From: RUG11237 sp050874665
GTDB lineage: Bacteria > Bacillota > Clostridia > Lachnospirales > Lachnospiraceae
NCBI GenBank assembly: GCA_050874665.1
Contig: JBNMLC010000003.1
Location: 186,001-250,000 of the forward strand
Direction of reading: 5' to 3'
Length of the DNA stretch: 64,000 nucleotides
The notes under the pieces are model-generated. The model did no database searches. It worked only from the letters and a program-made list of their open reading frames with translations, and was not told the origin of the DNA. The translations under genes were made by a program, and so were the position numbers. Shown here in pieces: positions 1 to 9,006 of this stretch. Every line of letters starts with the position of its first letter. Position 1 is the stretch's first letter.

Positions 1-485
1 TCGGCGATATACTTCTTGCCGCTGATGAGCTTGGACTAACCGGAGTATGGTTTCAAGGGCAAAAGTATTTTGCCGACAATCTTTCCCCGGAACATAAAGA
101 AAAAAACATACCTGTACTTGAGCTGACAACACAGTGGCTTACAACCTATTTCTCCGGGCAGAATCCAGATTTTACACCTCCGATCCATATGATTGGCACA
201 CCTTTTCAGCTTTCTGTGTGGAGCATTCTTCAGACAATACCGTATGGTCATACCATTACCTATGGAGAAATCGCTAACACAATTGCAAAAAAGAAAGGAG
301 TTTCTAAGATGTCTGCACAGGCGGTAGGCGGTGCCGTAGGACATAACCCCATCAGTATTCTTATCCCCTGCCACAGAGTAGTGGGGACAAACGGAAGCCT
401 TACAGGATATGCCGACGGAATTGACCGAAAAATAAAATTACTAACATTAGAAAAAGCAGATACCAAAAATCTATTTATCCCATGA
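1..485 (+). CDS. ogt: Methylated-DNA-[protein]-cysteine S-methyltransferase, 5' end missing
   Basis: Suicide DNA-repair protein that moves the alkyl group from O6-alkylguanine (or O4-alkylthymine) to its own cysteine. The reading frame is open from base 3 of the window, so the start lies upstream. The visible 160 residues hold part of the N-terminal ribonuclease-like domain and the whole C-terminal DNA-binding domain. That domain carries the PYG-x-T-x-TYGEIA helix-turn-helix region, a GGAVGHNP segment and the active-site motif IPCHRVVG with the acceptor Cys. The first in-frame ATG (189) falls inside the conserved fold and is not the true start. The next gene, a methyltransferase, begins 13 bases later with its own SD, so the two are probably co-transcribed. 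Family assignment is very secure; only the 5' end is unseen. Confidence 0.95.
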   Translation, partial: GDILLAADELGLTGVWFQGQKYFADNLSPEHKEKNIPVLELTTQWLTTYFSGQNPDFTPPIHMIGTPFQLSVWSILQTIPYGHTITYGEIANTIAKKKGVSKMSAQAVGGAVGHNPISILIPCHRVVGTNGSLTGYADGIDRKIKLLTLEKADTKNLFIP

Positions 486-498
486 AAGGAAGCTTACT

Positions 499-1281
499 AT
501 GATACCCCCAAATTTAGAAACACTGAAACATTCCTTCGAAATACAGGCACAAAATTTTGACAACACATCAATGAATTTTTCCAAGAAAGAATACCTTGAC
601 TATACACTGGATTCTGTTCAGCCTGCTGCAACAGACACCGTACTTGAAGTTGCCGCCGGAACATGTGCCTGCGGACGTACATTTTCTCCTTTTGTAAAAA
701 CGGTTGTATGTCTGGACGCAACAGATACCATGATGCAAGTCGGACAACAATATGCACTTGAAAATCACTTGCACAATATGATTTTTGTAAAAGGATATGC
801 GGAAGAATTACCGTTTTTAGATGACAGTTTTGACATTGTCTTGTCACGTCTTGCCTTTCATCATTTCACAGATACCGACAGTGTGTTCCGCGAAATGGTA
901 CGGGTATTAAAACCCGGTGGAAAACTGGTGATGATTGATATGGAAGCTCCTAACGAACACTTACGAAAAACAGCAGACACAATAGAAACTTTGCGTGACC
1001 CATCTCACGTAAAAAAACTGAGCAAAAATGAAATGCAAAGTCTATATTCCAGCAATAATATAGTGATAGAAAAATGTGAAACTTCAATAATACAAGTGCA
1101 CTTATCTGATTGGTTAGATTTAACAAAAACCTCCAAACCTGTTAAAAAACAAATTACAGACTTATTAACAGAAGAATTACATGGAAAGAAACAGACTGGT
1201 TTTTCCCCTTACAAAAAAGATAACGATATTTACTTTAACCAAAAATGGGTATTGACTTTAGGAAAAAAATCCTTTTCTTAG
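499..1281 (+). CDS. Class I SAM-dependent methyltransferase (Methyltransf_11 type)
   Basis: A 260-residue soluble methyltransferase of unknown substrate. Motif I is at about residues 48-60 (VLEVAAGTCACGR), followed by the acidic end of strand 2 (CLDAT), a motif-II-like LPFLDDSFDIVLSR segment near 105 and RVLKPGGKLVMID near 134. This order is typical of the UbiE/Methyltransf_11 family. The motif I glycines are partly replaced (AAGTCACG instead of GCGTG). I believe this is a normal variant of one Firmicutes subfamily rather than a dead site. An AAAGGAAG SD stands 6 bases before the ATG. It follows ogt closely and ends before a strong hairpin shared with the convergent gene. Substrate could be a small molecule; nothing in the sequence decides it. 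Confidence 0.85.
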   Translation: MIPPNLETLKHSFEIQAQNFDNTSMNFSKKEYLDYTLDSVQPAATDTVLEVAAGTCACGRTFSPFVKTVVCLDATDTMMQVGQQYALENHLHNMIFVKGYAEELPFLDDSFDIVLSRLAFHHFTDTDSVFREMVRVLKPGGKLVMIDMEAPNEHLRKTADTIETLRDPSHVKKLSKNEMQSLYSSNNIVIEKCETSIIQVHLSDWLDLTKTSKPVKKQITDLLTEELHGKKQTGFSPYKKDNDIYFNQKWVLTLGKKSFS

Positions 1282-1285
1282 AAAA

Positions 1286-1327
1286 TGTGGCATAACGGAA
1301 ATAGTAATTCTATTCCGTTATGCCACA
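1286..1327 (-). terminator. Hairpin between convergent genes, terminator for the minus-strand surface-protein gene
   Basis: Two perfect 15-base arms (1286-1300 and 1313-1327) around a 12-base loop. On the minus strand the stem is followed by TTTTC, giving a short U tract. On the plus strand no U tract follows. It therefore best ends the minus-strand gene and may block plus-strand read-through as a hairpin. Confidence 0.7.
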
Positions 1328-1388
1328 TGATATTACCAGGTATGTTTAAAACTATTTTCTTGACTCCCTGCAGACACTCCACACCATA

Positions 1389-4300
1389 TTAGCGTACTTT
1401 CTTCACAGTACTCCATGAGGAATATAACGTCTGACTTTTTCCTTTATACTTGATTTTATTTATTGTTCTTATTCTTATGTAATATTTCTTTCCCGCTTTA
1501 AGTTTTTTGATTGTTAATGAATTTTTATTTTTTCCTACCGTTTTCTTTACCACTCCAGACTTAAATTTGCTATTTGTGGAATACTGAATCTCATAACCTG
1601 TCGCAGTATTGTTCTTCTTCCATTTTAATATCATCTTCTTATTTCCTGATTTTGCAGAAGTAAGCTTCGTAACTGCCGGGTTCACTTTTAACGTTATGTC
1701 GCATGCGTCTGCATAATAATTGTCCGTTTCCAGGGAACTTACCTTTATATTCACTATTCCGGAAAATTTCTTTGCTATTGTAGCCGTTCCTGAAGAGTTT
1801 ACCTTTACCTTATTATTATCTGACACATATTTTAATGCCCCATAAGCCGTCGCATTCAGCTTGCATGTGATTGTTTTATTTTGGTTTGCAGTTACTGTAT
1901 ATGTTTTTTTTCGAACCGTAATGCGATTTATTGCCTTGTTAATCACAAAATTTTCACTTAATGTGCCTGTGTAATTTCCCATTCCCGTAACAACAACATT
2001 AGCCATTCCAGCGTTTAGATTATTCTTGTAACTTACACTGTAATCCTTACCTTCTGTAAGTACATCATTTCCATCCGTCTGTTTGGAAACTACAAGCTTT
2101 GGACATATTTCTAATCCTGTGTATGTAAATTCCTTTTTATCCAGCTTTATGACACAATCTGCAATGTCCTTTTTAACTACTGGGTCCACCGGATCTACTG
2201 GGTCCACCGGGTCTACCGGATCTACCGGGTCTACTGGATCTACCGGATCTACCGGGTCTACCGGATCTACTGGATCTACCGGGTCTACCGGATCTACTGG
2301 ATCTACCGGGTCTACTGGATCTACTGGGTCTACCGGATCTACTGGGTCTACCGGATCTGCCAAAGAGCTCACTTTTACATTCATTGTTGTAGATGCCGGA
2401 TTGAAATTATCATCTCCCTTAGCTGTAATCTTAATTGTTACTTCACCTTCCGCATATGCTGTAAGATATCCCTGTGCTATGTCAGCAATATTACTATCGC
2501 TAAGTTCGTATTCAATATCGCCATGCCCCTGAACACTTACTTTGGTATATTCATTTGGTCTGAGCGTCTCTTTTTCTATGGTGGCAACCACGTTCTGCTC
2601 TGCTTTAGCAATACTAAATGTTTGAGTCAGTGCTCCCGTATAATCTCCAATTCCATTTACAACGATGGTACCCGTACCTGCATTTATATTATTTTCATAA
2701 GTAACCACATAATCTGTGTTTTTCTTTAATGCACTCTTTAAAAGTACTGTAACACTTGGTTTTTTTTCTTTTCCATCATACGGTGATACGTTTGAAAGCA
2801 AAATAGTTGCTCTACTAAGACTCTTTTTTTCTTCCAAAGAACTTTTCTCTGCAACATTTAGAGTTACCGTTTTCACTCCAGCTTCATAATTTTTGGTTCC
2901 TGCTGCACTAATATTTATCCTAACCTTTCCCGGTGCCACAGCAGTTATTATATTCTTACTATTAATTGAGGCTATGGTAGTATCCTCTGAGGACATGCTT
3001 ATACTGCCTGGTGCAGTCACCGCAAATCTTATGGAATCTCCAACTTCCATATCAGTTGTATGTGCCGTAACATTCACCGGTTGCTGTGCCTTTGCTATCT
3101 CAAATGTTTTCGTTACAATACCACTATATCTGCCTCTTCCTTTTACGGTAACAAAAGCAGTTCCTGCATCTACGTTATTGTTATAACCTAAGGTATAATC
3201 TGTTCCTTCTGTAAGTACAGTTCCTTGATCTGACACAGTTACTTTAGGCATTTTTTCATTTCCGTCATAAGTATATTCCTGTGTAACATCACTAACTGTA
3301 CAATTTGATATCGAAGTGCTGTCTGTACTTTCTGTTTTTCTTACATACACTGTTATGTTTTTAGAAACACCATTATAATTTTTGTTTTCCACTGTACTGA
3401 CTTTAATATCAGCCTTTCCACTAGAAACAGCCTTAATCAAACCATTGGCACTAACTGTCGCAACCTGCTCATTGTCCGATGCATACTCTAGACCTTCTGC
3501 CTCTGTATAGGCAGGTATCTGACATTCATCTCCCTGATTTAAACTATATATAGAATCTCCTAATTGTATGGAATAATCCGCCTTGGCAATTTCAAAACTT
3601 ATTTTTGTTTCACCAACAAGATTATTCTTTCCTTTTAATACAACATAAGCCGTTCCTGCATCTATGTTATCTTGATATGAAACATCATATTGCTCTTCTA
3701 CGATAACTGTTCCATCTTTATCCTTTACTATAACCTCAGGTCTTTTTTCTGAACCGTCATAAATATATTTATCCGTAGATAATGTTATACTTTTGTCTGC
3801 TATATCTCCATATGCTCTTTTTTCCAACGTAACTCCAAGATACTTCTCTACATGCTCTGCTACATTATTGTCCATTCCCGTAGTATGATATACCACATTA
3901 TTATCTTTATCAATATAGAGCGTTAATGGTGTCTTATATGGGTATCCAACACTTTGAGGTTTAATTTTATTGACAACAGCCTCCGCATCATAACAGAATA
4001 TCACACTATCTAAATATTGGTAATATGCATTATTCATGGCCTGAATCTGTTCCTTTGATGCGCCACTGATTTCTGCATATATTACCTCCAAGCCGGACAA
4101 ATCCCGCTCCCTCAATTCCCATGCCAGAAGCATACTGTTGCCACATGTATAGGGGTAAAATACTAAAAGCTTTGGTTTGTCAGAGGCTGCTATTTCTACT
4201 GTTTCATCGTCTAATGTTGTAAACTCCTGCGTATCCAACTGATATTTGGCATATTCCTCCTCTGATGGTGTCGTAGTTGGTAGTGCTGTTGGCTGTGTGC

Positions 4301-5699
4301 TAGGTTTCGCTGTTGGCTGTGTTGTAGGTTTCGCTGTTGGCTGTGTGCTAGGCTTCGCTGTTGGCTCTGTAGTTGGCAGTATGGTAGGTTCCACCGGCTC
4401 ATGCAAAGGAGTTATTTTTCCTACCTCATATATAGTACCATTTGTTATTTTATCAGGTGCCACATATACATATACTTGTCCCTTTTCATTGATTCTCAAA
4501 CCATAGATAGCTCCGTTTTCCTTTTGCTCCTCTGTCAACGTATAATATGTATCTACAACATTCGTTGCAGGGTCATAGCTGCAAACAGAATAAGGTGTGG
4601 AATAATATAACACATCATTTATACAGGCAACCTTGTGACTCAATATTTCTTCTGCAGGCCATTCATCCTCAAGTGATAATACCTTTTTTTGATATTGCAT
4701 GGTATTTCCGTTTACTTCATATACACCAATTCCTTCTACATCAGTATTTAATGTATACCATAAATTTCCTATTTTAAAAAATCCGGTATGCACGTTATTC
4801 CATGTATATGCATCCAAAGAAGTATCTGTTGCAACATCTTCAAATACTACCCCATCTATTGCCCAGTCATCTGCGTTATGACCACCCTCCTGTGATTTAA
4901 AATACTCCGTACTTTTAAGCAAATATTTATGCAATACCTGCCCCTGGAAATCTTTCAGAGGATCGTTCCAGGTAACATCAACATGATAATAAGAATTCCC
5001 CATCTTTACCATATTCCATGCATGATTCAGTGCATAACTCATCACGATCTCTGATTCTATTCCCGCTTCCTCTGCCAGTTGGTTGAACGCATACGCATAT
5101 CCCATACACACTGCCTTATGCTCAACAAGTGCTCCATAGGCATTCGCACTCATACCTTGATTGTAAGACGAAATACTTCCCCCCGTTTCATCATACTCTG
5201 TATTAAGTGCCAGATAATCATTGATATACAGTATCTTCTCTAGCTCTGTTCCATTTGGATCCATTCCCGCCATAGCATTTGCTACTGCTGCATCATATTT
5301 AGCTACCATGTTTTTTGTATTTGTAACGGTATCAATATAAATAAAGTCAATCTTTTGTATCACACCAGTTGCATCCCTAGTCATTTTGTAACTATCAACA
5401 TAAAAATAACGTGGCTTTTCCCATTTTACCAAACTAAAAAAACTTCCCATATCCTGCGACGGAATATGATAGGCGGAAACGTCAACGGATTCTTCACATT
5501 GATCCAATGCCTCCCTCATAGCTGTCAAAAATCCATCATAATCAGGTTCTGATTCCGAACTTCCCCCATCCTCCGCATATTCATAATCCACAATTTCATC
5601 GACTGACTCCGCCGCAACCGTCATATTCGGCATAGTGCCAAGAACAATAGCCGCCGACATAGTAACTGCCATAATTTTGTTTACCTTTTTTCCTTTCAT
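1389..5699 (-). CDS. Large secreted protein: transglutaminase-like domain, thioredoxin-like segment, Ig-like repeats, Asp-Pro-Val linker, Fn3-like C terminus
   Basis: About 1,436 residues. The ATG at 5705 directly abuts GGAGGT, while the ATG at 5699 sits 7 bases after GGAGG, so 5699 is the likely start. Order of parts: signal peptide (to about residue 32); transglutaminase-like domain with a Cys-His-Asp triad near residues 198, 226 and 241 (AVCMGYA, NHAWN, HVDVTW); a Pro/Thr repeat linker near 440-485; a stretch near 500-620 that looks thioredoxin-like (KLLVFYPYTCGN, with only one Cys); Big_2-like segments alternating with four copies of a roughly 60-residue module (YDG-x-EK-P ... DY-V-Y-NN ... 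AGTA-V-V-G-G-Y-G); the DPV linker between modules 3 and 4; and a C-terminal Fn3-like domain with many Lys. There is no LPXTG or lipobox, so retention at the surface is not explained. Likely a cell-surface or extracellular protease or cross-linker; the target is unknown. Domain names are from recognition of motifs, not from a search. Confidence 0.8.
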   Translation of the reverse strand: MKGKKVNKIMAVTMSAAIVLGTMPNMTVAAESVDEIVDYEYAEDGGSSESEPDYDGFLTAMREALDQCEESVDVSAYHIPSQDMGSFFSLVKWEKPRYFYVDSYKMTRDATGVIQKIDFIYIDTVTNTKNMVAKYDAAVANAMAGMDPNGTELEKILYINDYLALNTEYDETGGSISSYNQGMSANAYGALVEHKAVCMGYAYAFNQLAEEAGIESEIVMSYALNHAWNMVKMGNSYYHVDVTWNDPLKDFQGQVLHKYLLKSTEYFKSQEGGHNADDWAIDGVVFEDVATDTSLDAYTWNNVHTGFFKIGNLWYTLNTDVEGIGVYEVNGNTMQYQKKVLSLEDEWPAEEILSHKVACINDVLYYSTPYSVCSYDPATNVVDTYYTLTEEQKENGAIYGLRINEKGQVYVYVAPDKITNGTIYEVGKITPLHEPVEPTILPTTEPTAKPSTQPTAKPTTQPTAKPSTQPTALPTTTPSEEEYAKYQLDTQEFTTLDDETVEIAASDKPKLLVFYPYTCGNSMLLAWELRERDLSGLEVIYAEISGASKEQIQAMNNAYYQYLDSVIFCYDAEAVVNKIKPQSVGYPYKTPLTLYIDKDNNVVYHTTGMDNNVAEHVEKYLGVTLEKRAYGDIADKSITLSTDKYIYDGSEKRPEVIVKDKDGTVIVEEQYDVSYQDNIDAGTAYVVLKGKNNLVGETKISFEIAKADYSIQLGDSIYSLNQGDECQIPAYTEAEGLEYASDNEQVATVSANGLIKAVSSGKADIKVSTVENKNYNGVSKNITVYVRKTESTDSTSISNCTVSDVTQEYTYDGNEKMPKVTVSDQGTVLTEGTDYTLGYNNNVDAGTAFVTVKGRGRYSGIVTKTFEIAKAQQPVNVTAHTTDMEVGDSIRFAVTAPGSISMSSEDTTIASINSKNIITAVAPGKVRINISAAGTKNYEAGVKTVTLNVAEKSSLEEKKSLSRATILLSNVSPYDGKEKKPSVTVLLKSALKKNTDYVVTYENNINAGTGTIVVNGIGDYTGALTQTFSIAKAEQNVVATIEKETLRPNEYTKVSVQGHGDIEYELSDSNIADIAQGYLTAYAEGEVTIKITAKGDDNFNPASTTMNVKVSSLADPVDPVDPVDPVDPVDPVDPVDPVDPVDPVDPVDPVDPVDPVDPVDPVDPVDPVDPVDPVVKKDIADCVIKLDKKEFTYTGLEICPKLVVSKQTDGNDVLTEGKDYSVSYKNNLNAGMANVVVTGMGNYTGTLSENFVINKAINRITVRKKTYTVTANQNKTITCKLNATAYGALKYVSDNNKVKVNSSGTATIAKKFSGIVNIKVSSLETDNYYADACDITLKVNPAVTKLTSAKSGNKKMILKWKKNNTATGYEIQYSTNSKFKSGVVKKTVGKNKNSLTIKKLKAGKKYYIRIRTINKIKYKGKSQTLYSSWSTVKKVR
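2178..2357 (-). repeat. 20 tandem copies of a 9-bp unit encoding Asp-Pro-Val
   Basis: Exactly twenty 9-base units, each reading Asp-Pro-Val on the minus strand. They differ only at synonymous positions (A/G in Asp and Pro codons, one family of CAC/TAC for Val). The unit length is a multiple of three, so gain or loss of copies keeps the reading frame. It lies inside the surface-protein gene and forms a stiff, acidic linker before the last Ig-like module. Confidence 0.97.
4285..4371 (-). repeat. 24-bp tandem repeat encoding a Pro/Thr linker
   Basis: Three full 24-base units (4285-4308, 4309-4332, 4333-4356) and a partial fourth. They encode a repeating Pro-Thr-x-Pro-Thr-Ala-Lys pattern in the linker between the transglutaminase-like part and the thioredoxin-like part of the surface protein. 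Such linkers are usual in secreted Firmicutes proteins. Confidence 0.9.
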
Positions 5700-5808
5700 A
5701 ATCATACCTCCATATTTTCCCCTAGGTTTATAATAATATTATACTTCACTTTCTTAGATTGCACCAGTATTTTTCTAATTACAATTAAAAAATATTGGTA
5801 TTTGCAAA

Positions 5809-5856
5809 AAAACTTTACCCAAATCCAGTTTTACATCTGAAAATAGGTAAAGTTTT
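5809..5856 (-). terminator. Intrinsic terminator after degV
   Basis: Arms 5809-5819 and 5846-5856 pair over 11 bases around a 26-base loop. On the minus strand the second arm runs directly into seven to eight T residues. It lies 30 bases after the DegV stop codon, separating that gene from the surface-protein gene. Confidence 0.8.
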
Positions 5857-5887
5857 TACTCAATTCTATTCATTTATACTTTATACG

Positions 5888-6727
5888 TTACACAGCAATA
5901 ATAATTCCACCATCATTAGCATACATACTGCTAACACCGGCAGCATCAAGAATAATGATATCTCTCACATTTAAACGCTTCTGTAATTCTTCTTTCACCA
6001 TTTCTGCGCGTTCTAAACAATTACAATGCGTAATTCCAATTATCTTATCTTCCGGATTCTGCACATTCTTCTCCACATAATCCAACATTTTCATCAATGC
6101 CTTGTTAATACCTCTTGCCTGATCTAGCTGTAAAATATTTCCTTCACCGTCTTCTCCCATCACAGGCTTAATCTTCAAAGCACCAGCAACAAAGGCCTTT
6201 ACTCTGCTTAATCTTCCATTTTTGCGCAATGTATCTAAATTTTCCAGAACAAAATAAGTACGCATTCCTCGAATAAATTCCTCTGTAGTGTCAACCACCT
6301 CACGAAACGCCATTCCCTTTTCTTCACATTCTTTTATTTTCAATGCAATCAGCGTCTGACCTACCGATGCGGATTTTGAATTAAATACATGAATATTCTT
6401 TTTTCCCTGTTCTTCTAAATACAACTCACGACCTAACACTGCACTATTATAGGAACCACTCAAATTGCCAGAAAGAGTTACCATATAAATATGTTCTTCC
6501 TCACCTTCACATGCTTTCTGATATCGTTCCGGAGAAGGACACGCTGATTTCGGACAATTAGGACTTGCTGCCACCGCCCTTAAAAATTCTTCCTGATGAA
6601 ACGTTTCATCATCTATTATTTCAATACCATCTACTTGTAACGTCAGTGGAATACTCTCAAATTTTCCGCTATTTTTCATTTCCTCTGTCAGTTCACCACA
6701 ACTGTCTACAATAATTTTGTAACTCAT
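5888..6727 (-). CDS. DegV family fatty-acid-binding protein
   Basis: A 279-residue protein of the DegV family, which binds a fatty acid between two alpha/beta domains. Family members include FakB, which presents fatty acids to the kinase FakA for phospholipid synthesis. The N-terminal IIVDSCGEL segment, the TLSGNLSGSYNSA loop around residue 90 and the NLDTLRKNGRLS segment around residue 165 are typical. Length equals the family norm. GGAGATTTCT precedes the ATG. It stands alone between two terminated genes, with no fakA nearby. Whether it is a FakB-type partner cannot be told from the sequence. Confidence 0.9.
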   Translation of the reverse strand: MSYKIIVDSCGELTEEMKNSGKFESIPLTLQVDGIEIIDDETFHQEEFLRAVAASPNCPKSACPSPERYQKACEGEEEHIYMVTLSGNLSGSYNSAVLGRELYLEEQGKKNIHVFNSKSASVGQTLIALKIKECEEKGMAFREVVDTTEEFIRGMRTYFVLENLDTLRKNGRLSRVKAFVAGALKIKPVMGEDGEGNILQLDQARGINKALMKMLDYVEKNVQNPEDKIIGITHCNCLERAEMVKEELQKRLNVRDIIILDAAGVSSMYANDGGIIIAV

Positions 6728-6807
6728 AGAAATCTCCTTTTCTTTTTACGTGGTTTTGATTACTACTTATAATAACATAATTATACACTTTTGAAAAGGG
6801 GAATGTT

Positions 6808-6827
6808 ACATAAACCTACATAAACCT
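6808..6827. repeat. Two adjacent copies of a 10-bp sequence upstream of degV
   Basis: ACATAAACCT occurs twice head to tail with no gap, in the 108-base spacer between the M18 aminopeptidase stop and degV. A TATAAT-like sequence lies between it and degV (on the minus strand). It could be an activator site or chance. Confidence 0.5.
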
Positions 6828-6835
6828 GCAATAAA

Positions 6836-8128
6836 TTAAATAGAATAATACTCTTTCACCAATTTCACCAATGAAATTTCATCTTCACTGCCCATCAATT
6901 CTCTTGCAGAATGCATTGCCACTAATGGCACGCCCACATCGACAGTCATGACCGGAAGCATAGCAGAGGCAATGGAACCTAAGGTACTTCCAGAGGTTGC
7001 ATCCGAACGGTTCGTAAATTGTGTATGAGGAATATCATGCTCCCTGCAGATTTGTGTTACAATGGCTATTCCTTCGCTGTCTGTTGCATATGACTGAGAT
7101 GCTGCCTGCTTGATGCTGACACCTTCATTTAATGCCCCCTTATTCACAGGATCATGCTTCTTATTTTGATTTGGATGGTAACCATGACCAACATCTACTG
7201 CTAACAACATGCTACTGTCGATTGCACTTTTATATTGTAATTCTGAATATCCAAGAGATAAGTAAATCTTTTCCATGATGTGGTTTAAAAGCATAGAGCC
7301 GGCACCCTGCTTTGTTTTACTTCCGATTTCTTCATGATCAAAAAATGCCCCCACATTAATTCCTGCCACACGTTTTGCACAAAGCAAGGCTTTTTCTACC
7401 GCATAAACAGAAGTCATATTATCTAGTCTTGGTGCAGATATAAATTCATCTTCCATTCCTACATAAGATGCCTTCTCCGCAAGATAGAGATTCAGATCAT
7501 AATTAATGATTTCTTCCTTTTCAACACCAAGTTCTTTTGCTACATATGTGAGAAAGAAATCTTTTTCCTCCTGCACTGCCTTCATACCAATCACAGGTAT
7601 GGTATCTGTCTGCTTATTTAACTCTACACCTTTATTGATGTCACGATTCATATGAATGGCAAGATTAGGAATCGTTGCAATTGACTTTTTCAAGTCTACC
7701 AACTGCATCTTCGGATGAAATACATCCTTTCCTTTTAGTGCAACTCTGCCTGCAACAGACAAAGGACGATCCATCCAGGTATTTAAAATTAAGCCGCCAT
7801 AGCTTTCCACATTAAGCTTTTCATAGCTTTCCTCTGTCATTTCGGGATTAATTTTAATTCGAAAACATGGAAAATCTGTATGAGAAGCCGCAATCCGGAA
7901 TCCATCTTCTGCTTGAAAATCCGTACCTATAGTAAACGCAAGCATCGTGGTTCCATGATGTACCACATAATATTTTCCACCCTGTTTCAAATTCCAGTTA
8001 TCTTTGATTTGTAATTGTTCAAACCCGTCCTTCTTTAGCTTTTCAGCCACATAATCCACTGCATGAAACGGAGAAACCGCATGTTCCACCAGTTCCATTA
8101 ATTCTTGATTGCATGTTTCTTTTTCCAC
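6836..8128 (-). CDS. M18 family aminopeptidase
   Basis: Zinc-dependent cytosolic aminopeptidase of the M18 family (aspartyl aminopeptidase type), about 430 residues. Metal and catalytic residues visible: His in ASHTDFPCF (near residue 85), Asp/Arg in WMDRPLSVAG, the DHEEIGS pair near 265, Asp in SDATSGST and His in AMHSAREL near the C terminus. It probably removes N-terminal acidic residues from peptides. Two GTG codons could start it. The one at 8137 overlaps the SD AAAGGAG, while the one at 8128 is 8 bases after it, so 8128 is preferred. It stands as a single gene, divergent from the DUF5721-like gene. Confidence 0.9.
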   Translation of the reverse strand: MEKETCNQELMELVEHAVSPFHAVDYVAEKLKKDGFEQLQIKDNWNLKQGGKYYVVHHGTTMLAFTIGTDFQAEDGFRIAASHTDFPCFRIKINPEMTEESYEKLNVESYGGLILNTWMDRPLSVAGRVALKGKDVFHPKMQLVDLKKSIATIPNLAIHMNRDINKGVELNKQTDTIPVIGMKAVQEEKDFFLTYVAKELGVEKEEIINYDLNLYLAEKASYVGMEDEFISAPRLDNMTSVYAVEKALLCAKRVAGINVGAFFDHEEIGSKTKQGAGSMLLNHIMEKIYLSLGYSELQYKSAIDSSMLLAVDVGHGYHPNQNKKHDPVNKGALNEGVSIKQAASQSYATDSEGIAIVTQICREHDIPHTQFTNRSDATSGSTLGSIASAMLPVMTVDVGVPLVAMHSARELMGSEDEISLVKLVKEYYSI

Positions 8129-8286
8129 CTTTTTCACTCCTTTTTAATATCGTTATGATGCACCCGACAATTAGATTACAATTCTCTTTGTCTTTACATC
8201 TTGATTCTAGATGGTAATTACAGTGCCATATAGTATATATTATATCATTTTTTCCTTTATTACCATAGTGTAATTTTTCCTACATC

Positions 8287-8315
8287 TTGACGAAGAATTT
8301 ATGAAATGCTACAAT
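8287..8315 (+). promoter_or_regulatory. Sigma-A promoter of the DUF5721-like gene
   Basis: TTGACG (8287-8292), 17-base spacer, TACAAT (8310-8315), pointing toward the ATG at 8361. The leader would be about 40 bases and includes AAGGAG. This is the only clear plus-strand promoter in the middle of the window. Confidence 0.75.
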
Positions 8316-8360
8316 ATATATACATATCTGGAAATATTCTGAACCAATAAGGAGCCACCA

Positions 8361-8861
8361 ATGATTTCAATAAAAATAACCCACACCAAAGACTTTATGA
8401 ATAAACTGCTTCTTTCCGAAGCCTTCGATGCTTTTCTCGTCAAAGAAGCCTGTATTTCTACCTTTTTTACACTACAATTGGAAGGAAAAAGAATCAAAGA
8501 TTTTTATTCTTCTGAAGAATTAGAAGCGTTGGGGGAAGATCATGATTTTGCACGTTGGCTGGAAATTAAACCTTTCTGTCTGCAGGTCATTCGTGGAAAA
8601 AAAACACCGGTTTCATTTAAATTCGTATTCAAGCTTTCCTCGAAAAACACTTCAAAGTTTTTACAGCAAACAGGATTACAAATTTCTGTAGCTGATGTTT
8701 CCGGTTTATTCTTACATATTCACTTTGAGCAAGGAAGTATTACCTGTACCAGCGGAACTTCCCTAAAAATATTTACAATGGATAAATCTTTAGACAAAGA
8801 ATGGGACATTATGGTGGAACGTTTTCTAAAACAGCAACAGCTTGATTATGAAATCTTATAG
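8361..8861 (+). CDS. DUF5721-like protein of unknown function
   Basis: A 166-residue soluble protein with no signal peptide or membrane segment. It resembles, from memory, the DUF5721 proteins found next to housekeeping genes in Lachnospiraceae. It has mixed alpha/beta character: an N-terminal ITHTKDFMNKLLLSEAFDAFLV helix region, a FKFVFKLSS strand near residue 90, and an acidic C terminus. AAGGAG lies 7 bases before ATG. It has its own promoter and strong terminator and is flanked by minus-strand genes on both sides, so it is an independent transcription unit. No catalytic motif is evident and no function is proposed. Confidence 0.8.
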   Translation: MISIKITHTKDFMNKLLLSEAFDAFLVKEACISTFFTLQLEGKRIKDFYSSEELEALGEDHDFARWLEIKPFCLQVIRGKKTPVSFKFVFKLSSKNTSKFLQQTGLQISVADVSGLFLHIHFEQGSITCTSGTSLKIFTMDKSLDKEWDIMVERFLKQQQLDYEIL

Positions 8862-8888
8862 ATAACCGTCCGTTTCACTGTTACTAAG

Positions 8889-8944
8889 ACACATATAGCA
8901 GATACCATTCTTGCCGGGAAGAATGGTATCTGCTATGTGTTTTT
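8889..8944 (+). terminator. Strong intrinsic terminator after the DUF5721-like gene
   Basis: Arms 8889-8912 and 8919-8940 pair almost perfectly (about 22 bp, one unpaired position) around a 6-base loop, followed by TTTT at 8941. The convergent AEC transporter gene ends 62 bases away and may also use the hairpin, though no U tract follows on its strand. Confidence 0.85.
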
Positions 8945-9006
8945 ACTTGATAGATTTGACACATCTATGTATTGGTCTTATGTTTCCTCTCTCATTGTAA
9001 AATTCC

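Noticed and set aside
2178..2357. Possible CRISPR array
   Set aside because: The units are 9 bases, back to back, with no spacers, and read in frame as protein.
2083..2532. Open plus-strand frame with Gly-Ser-Thr repeats
   Set aside because: It is the reverse complement of the Asp-Pro-Val repeat. It has no SD and lies fully inside the surface-protein gene.
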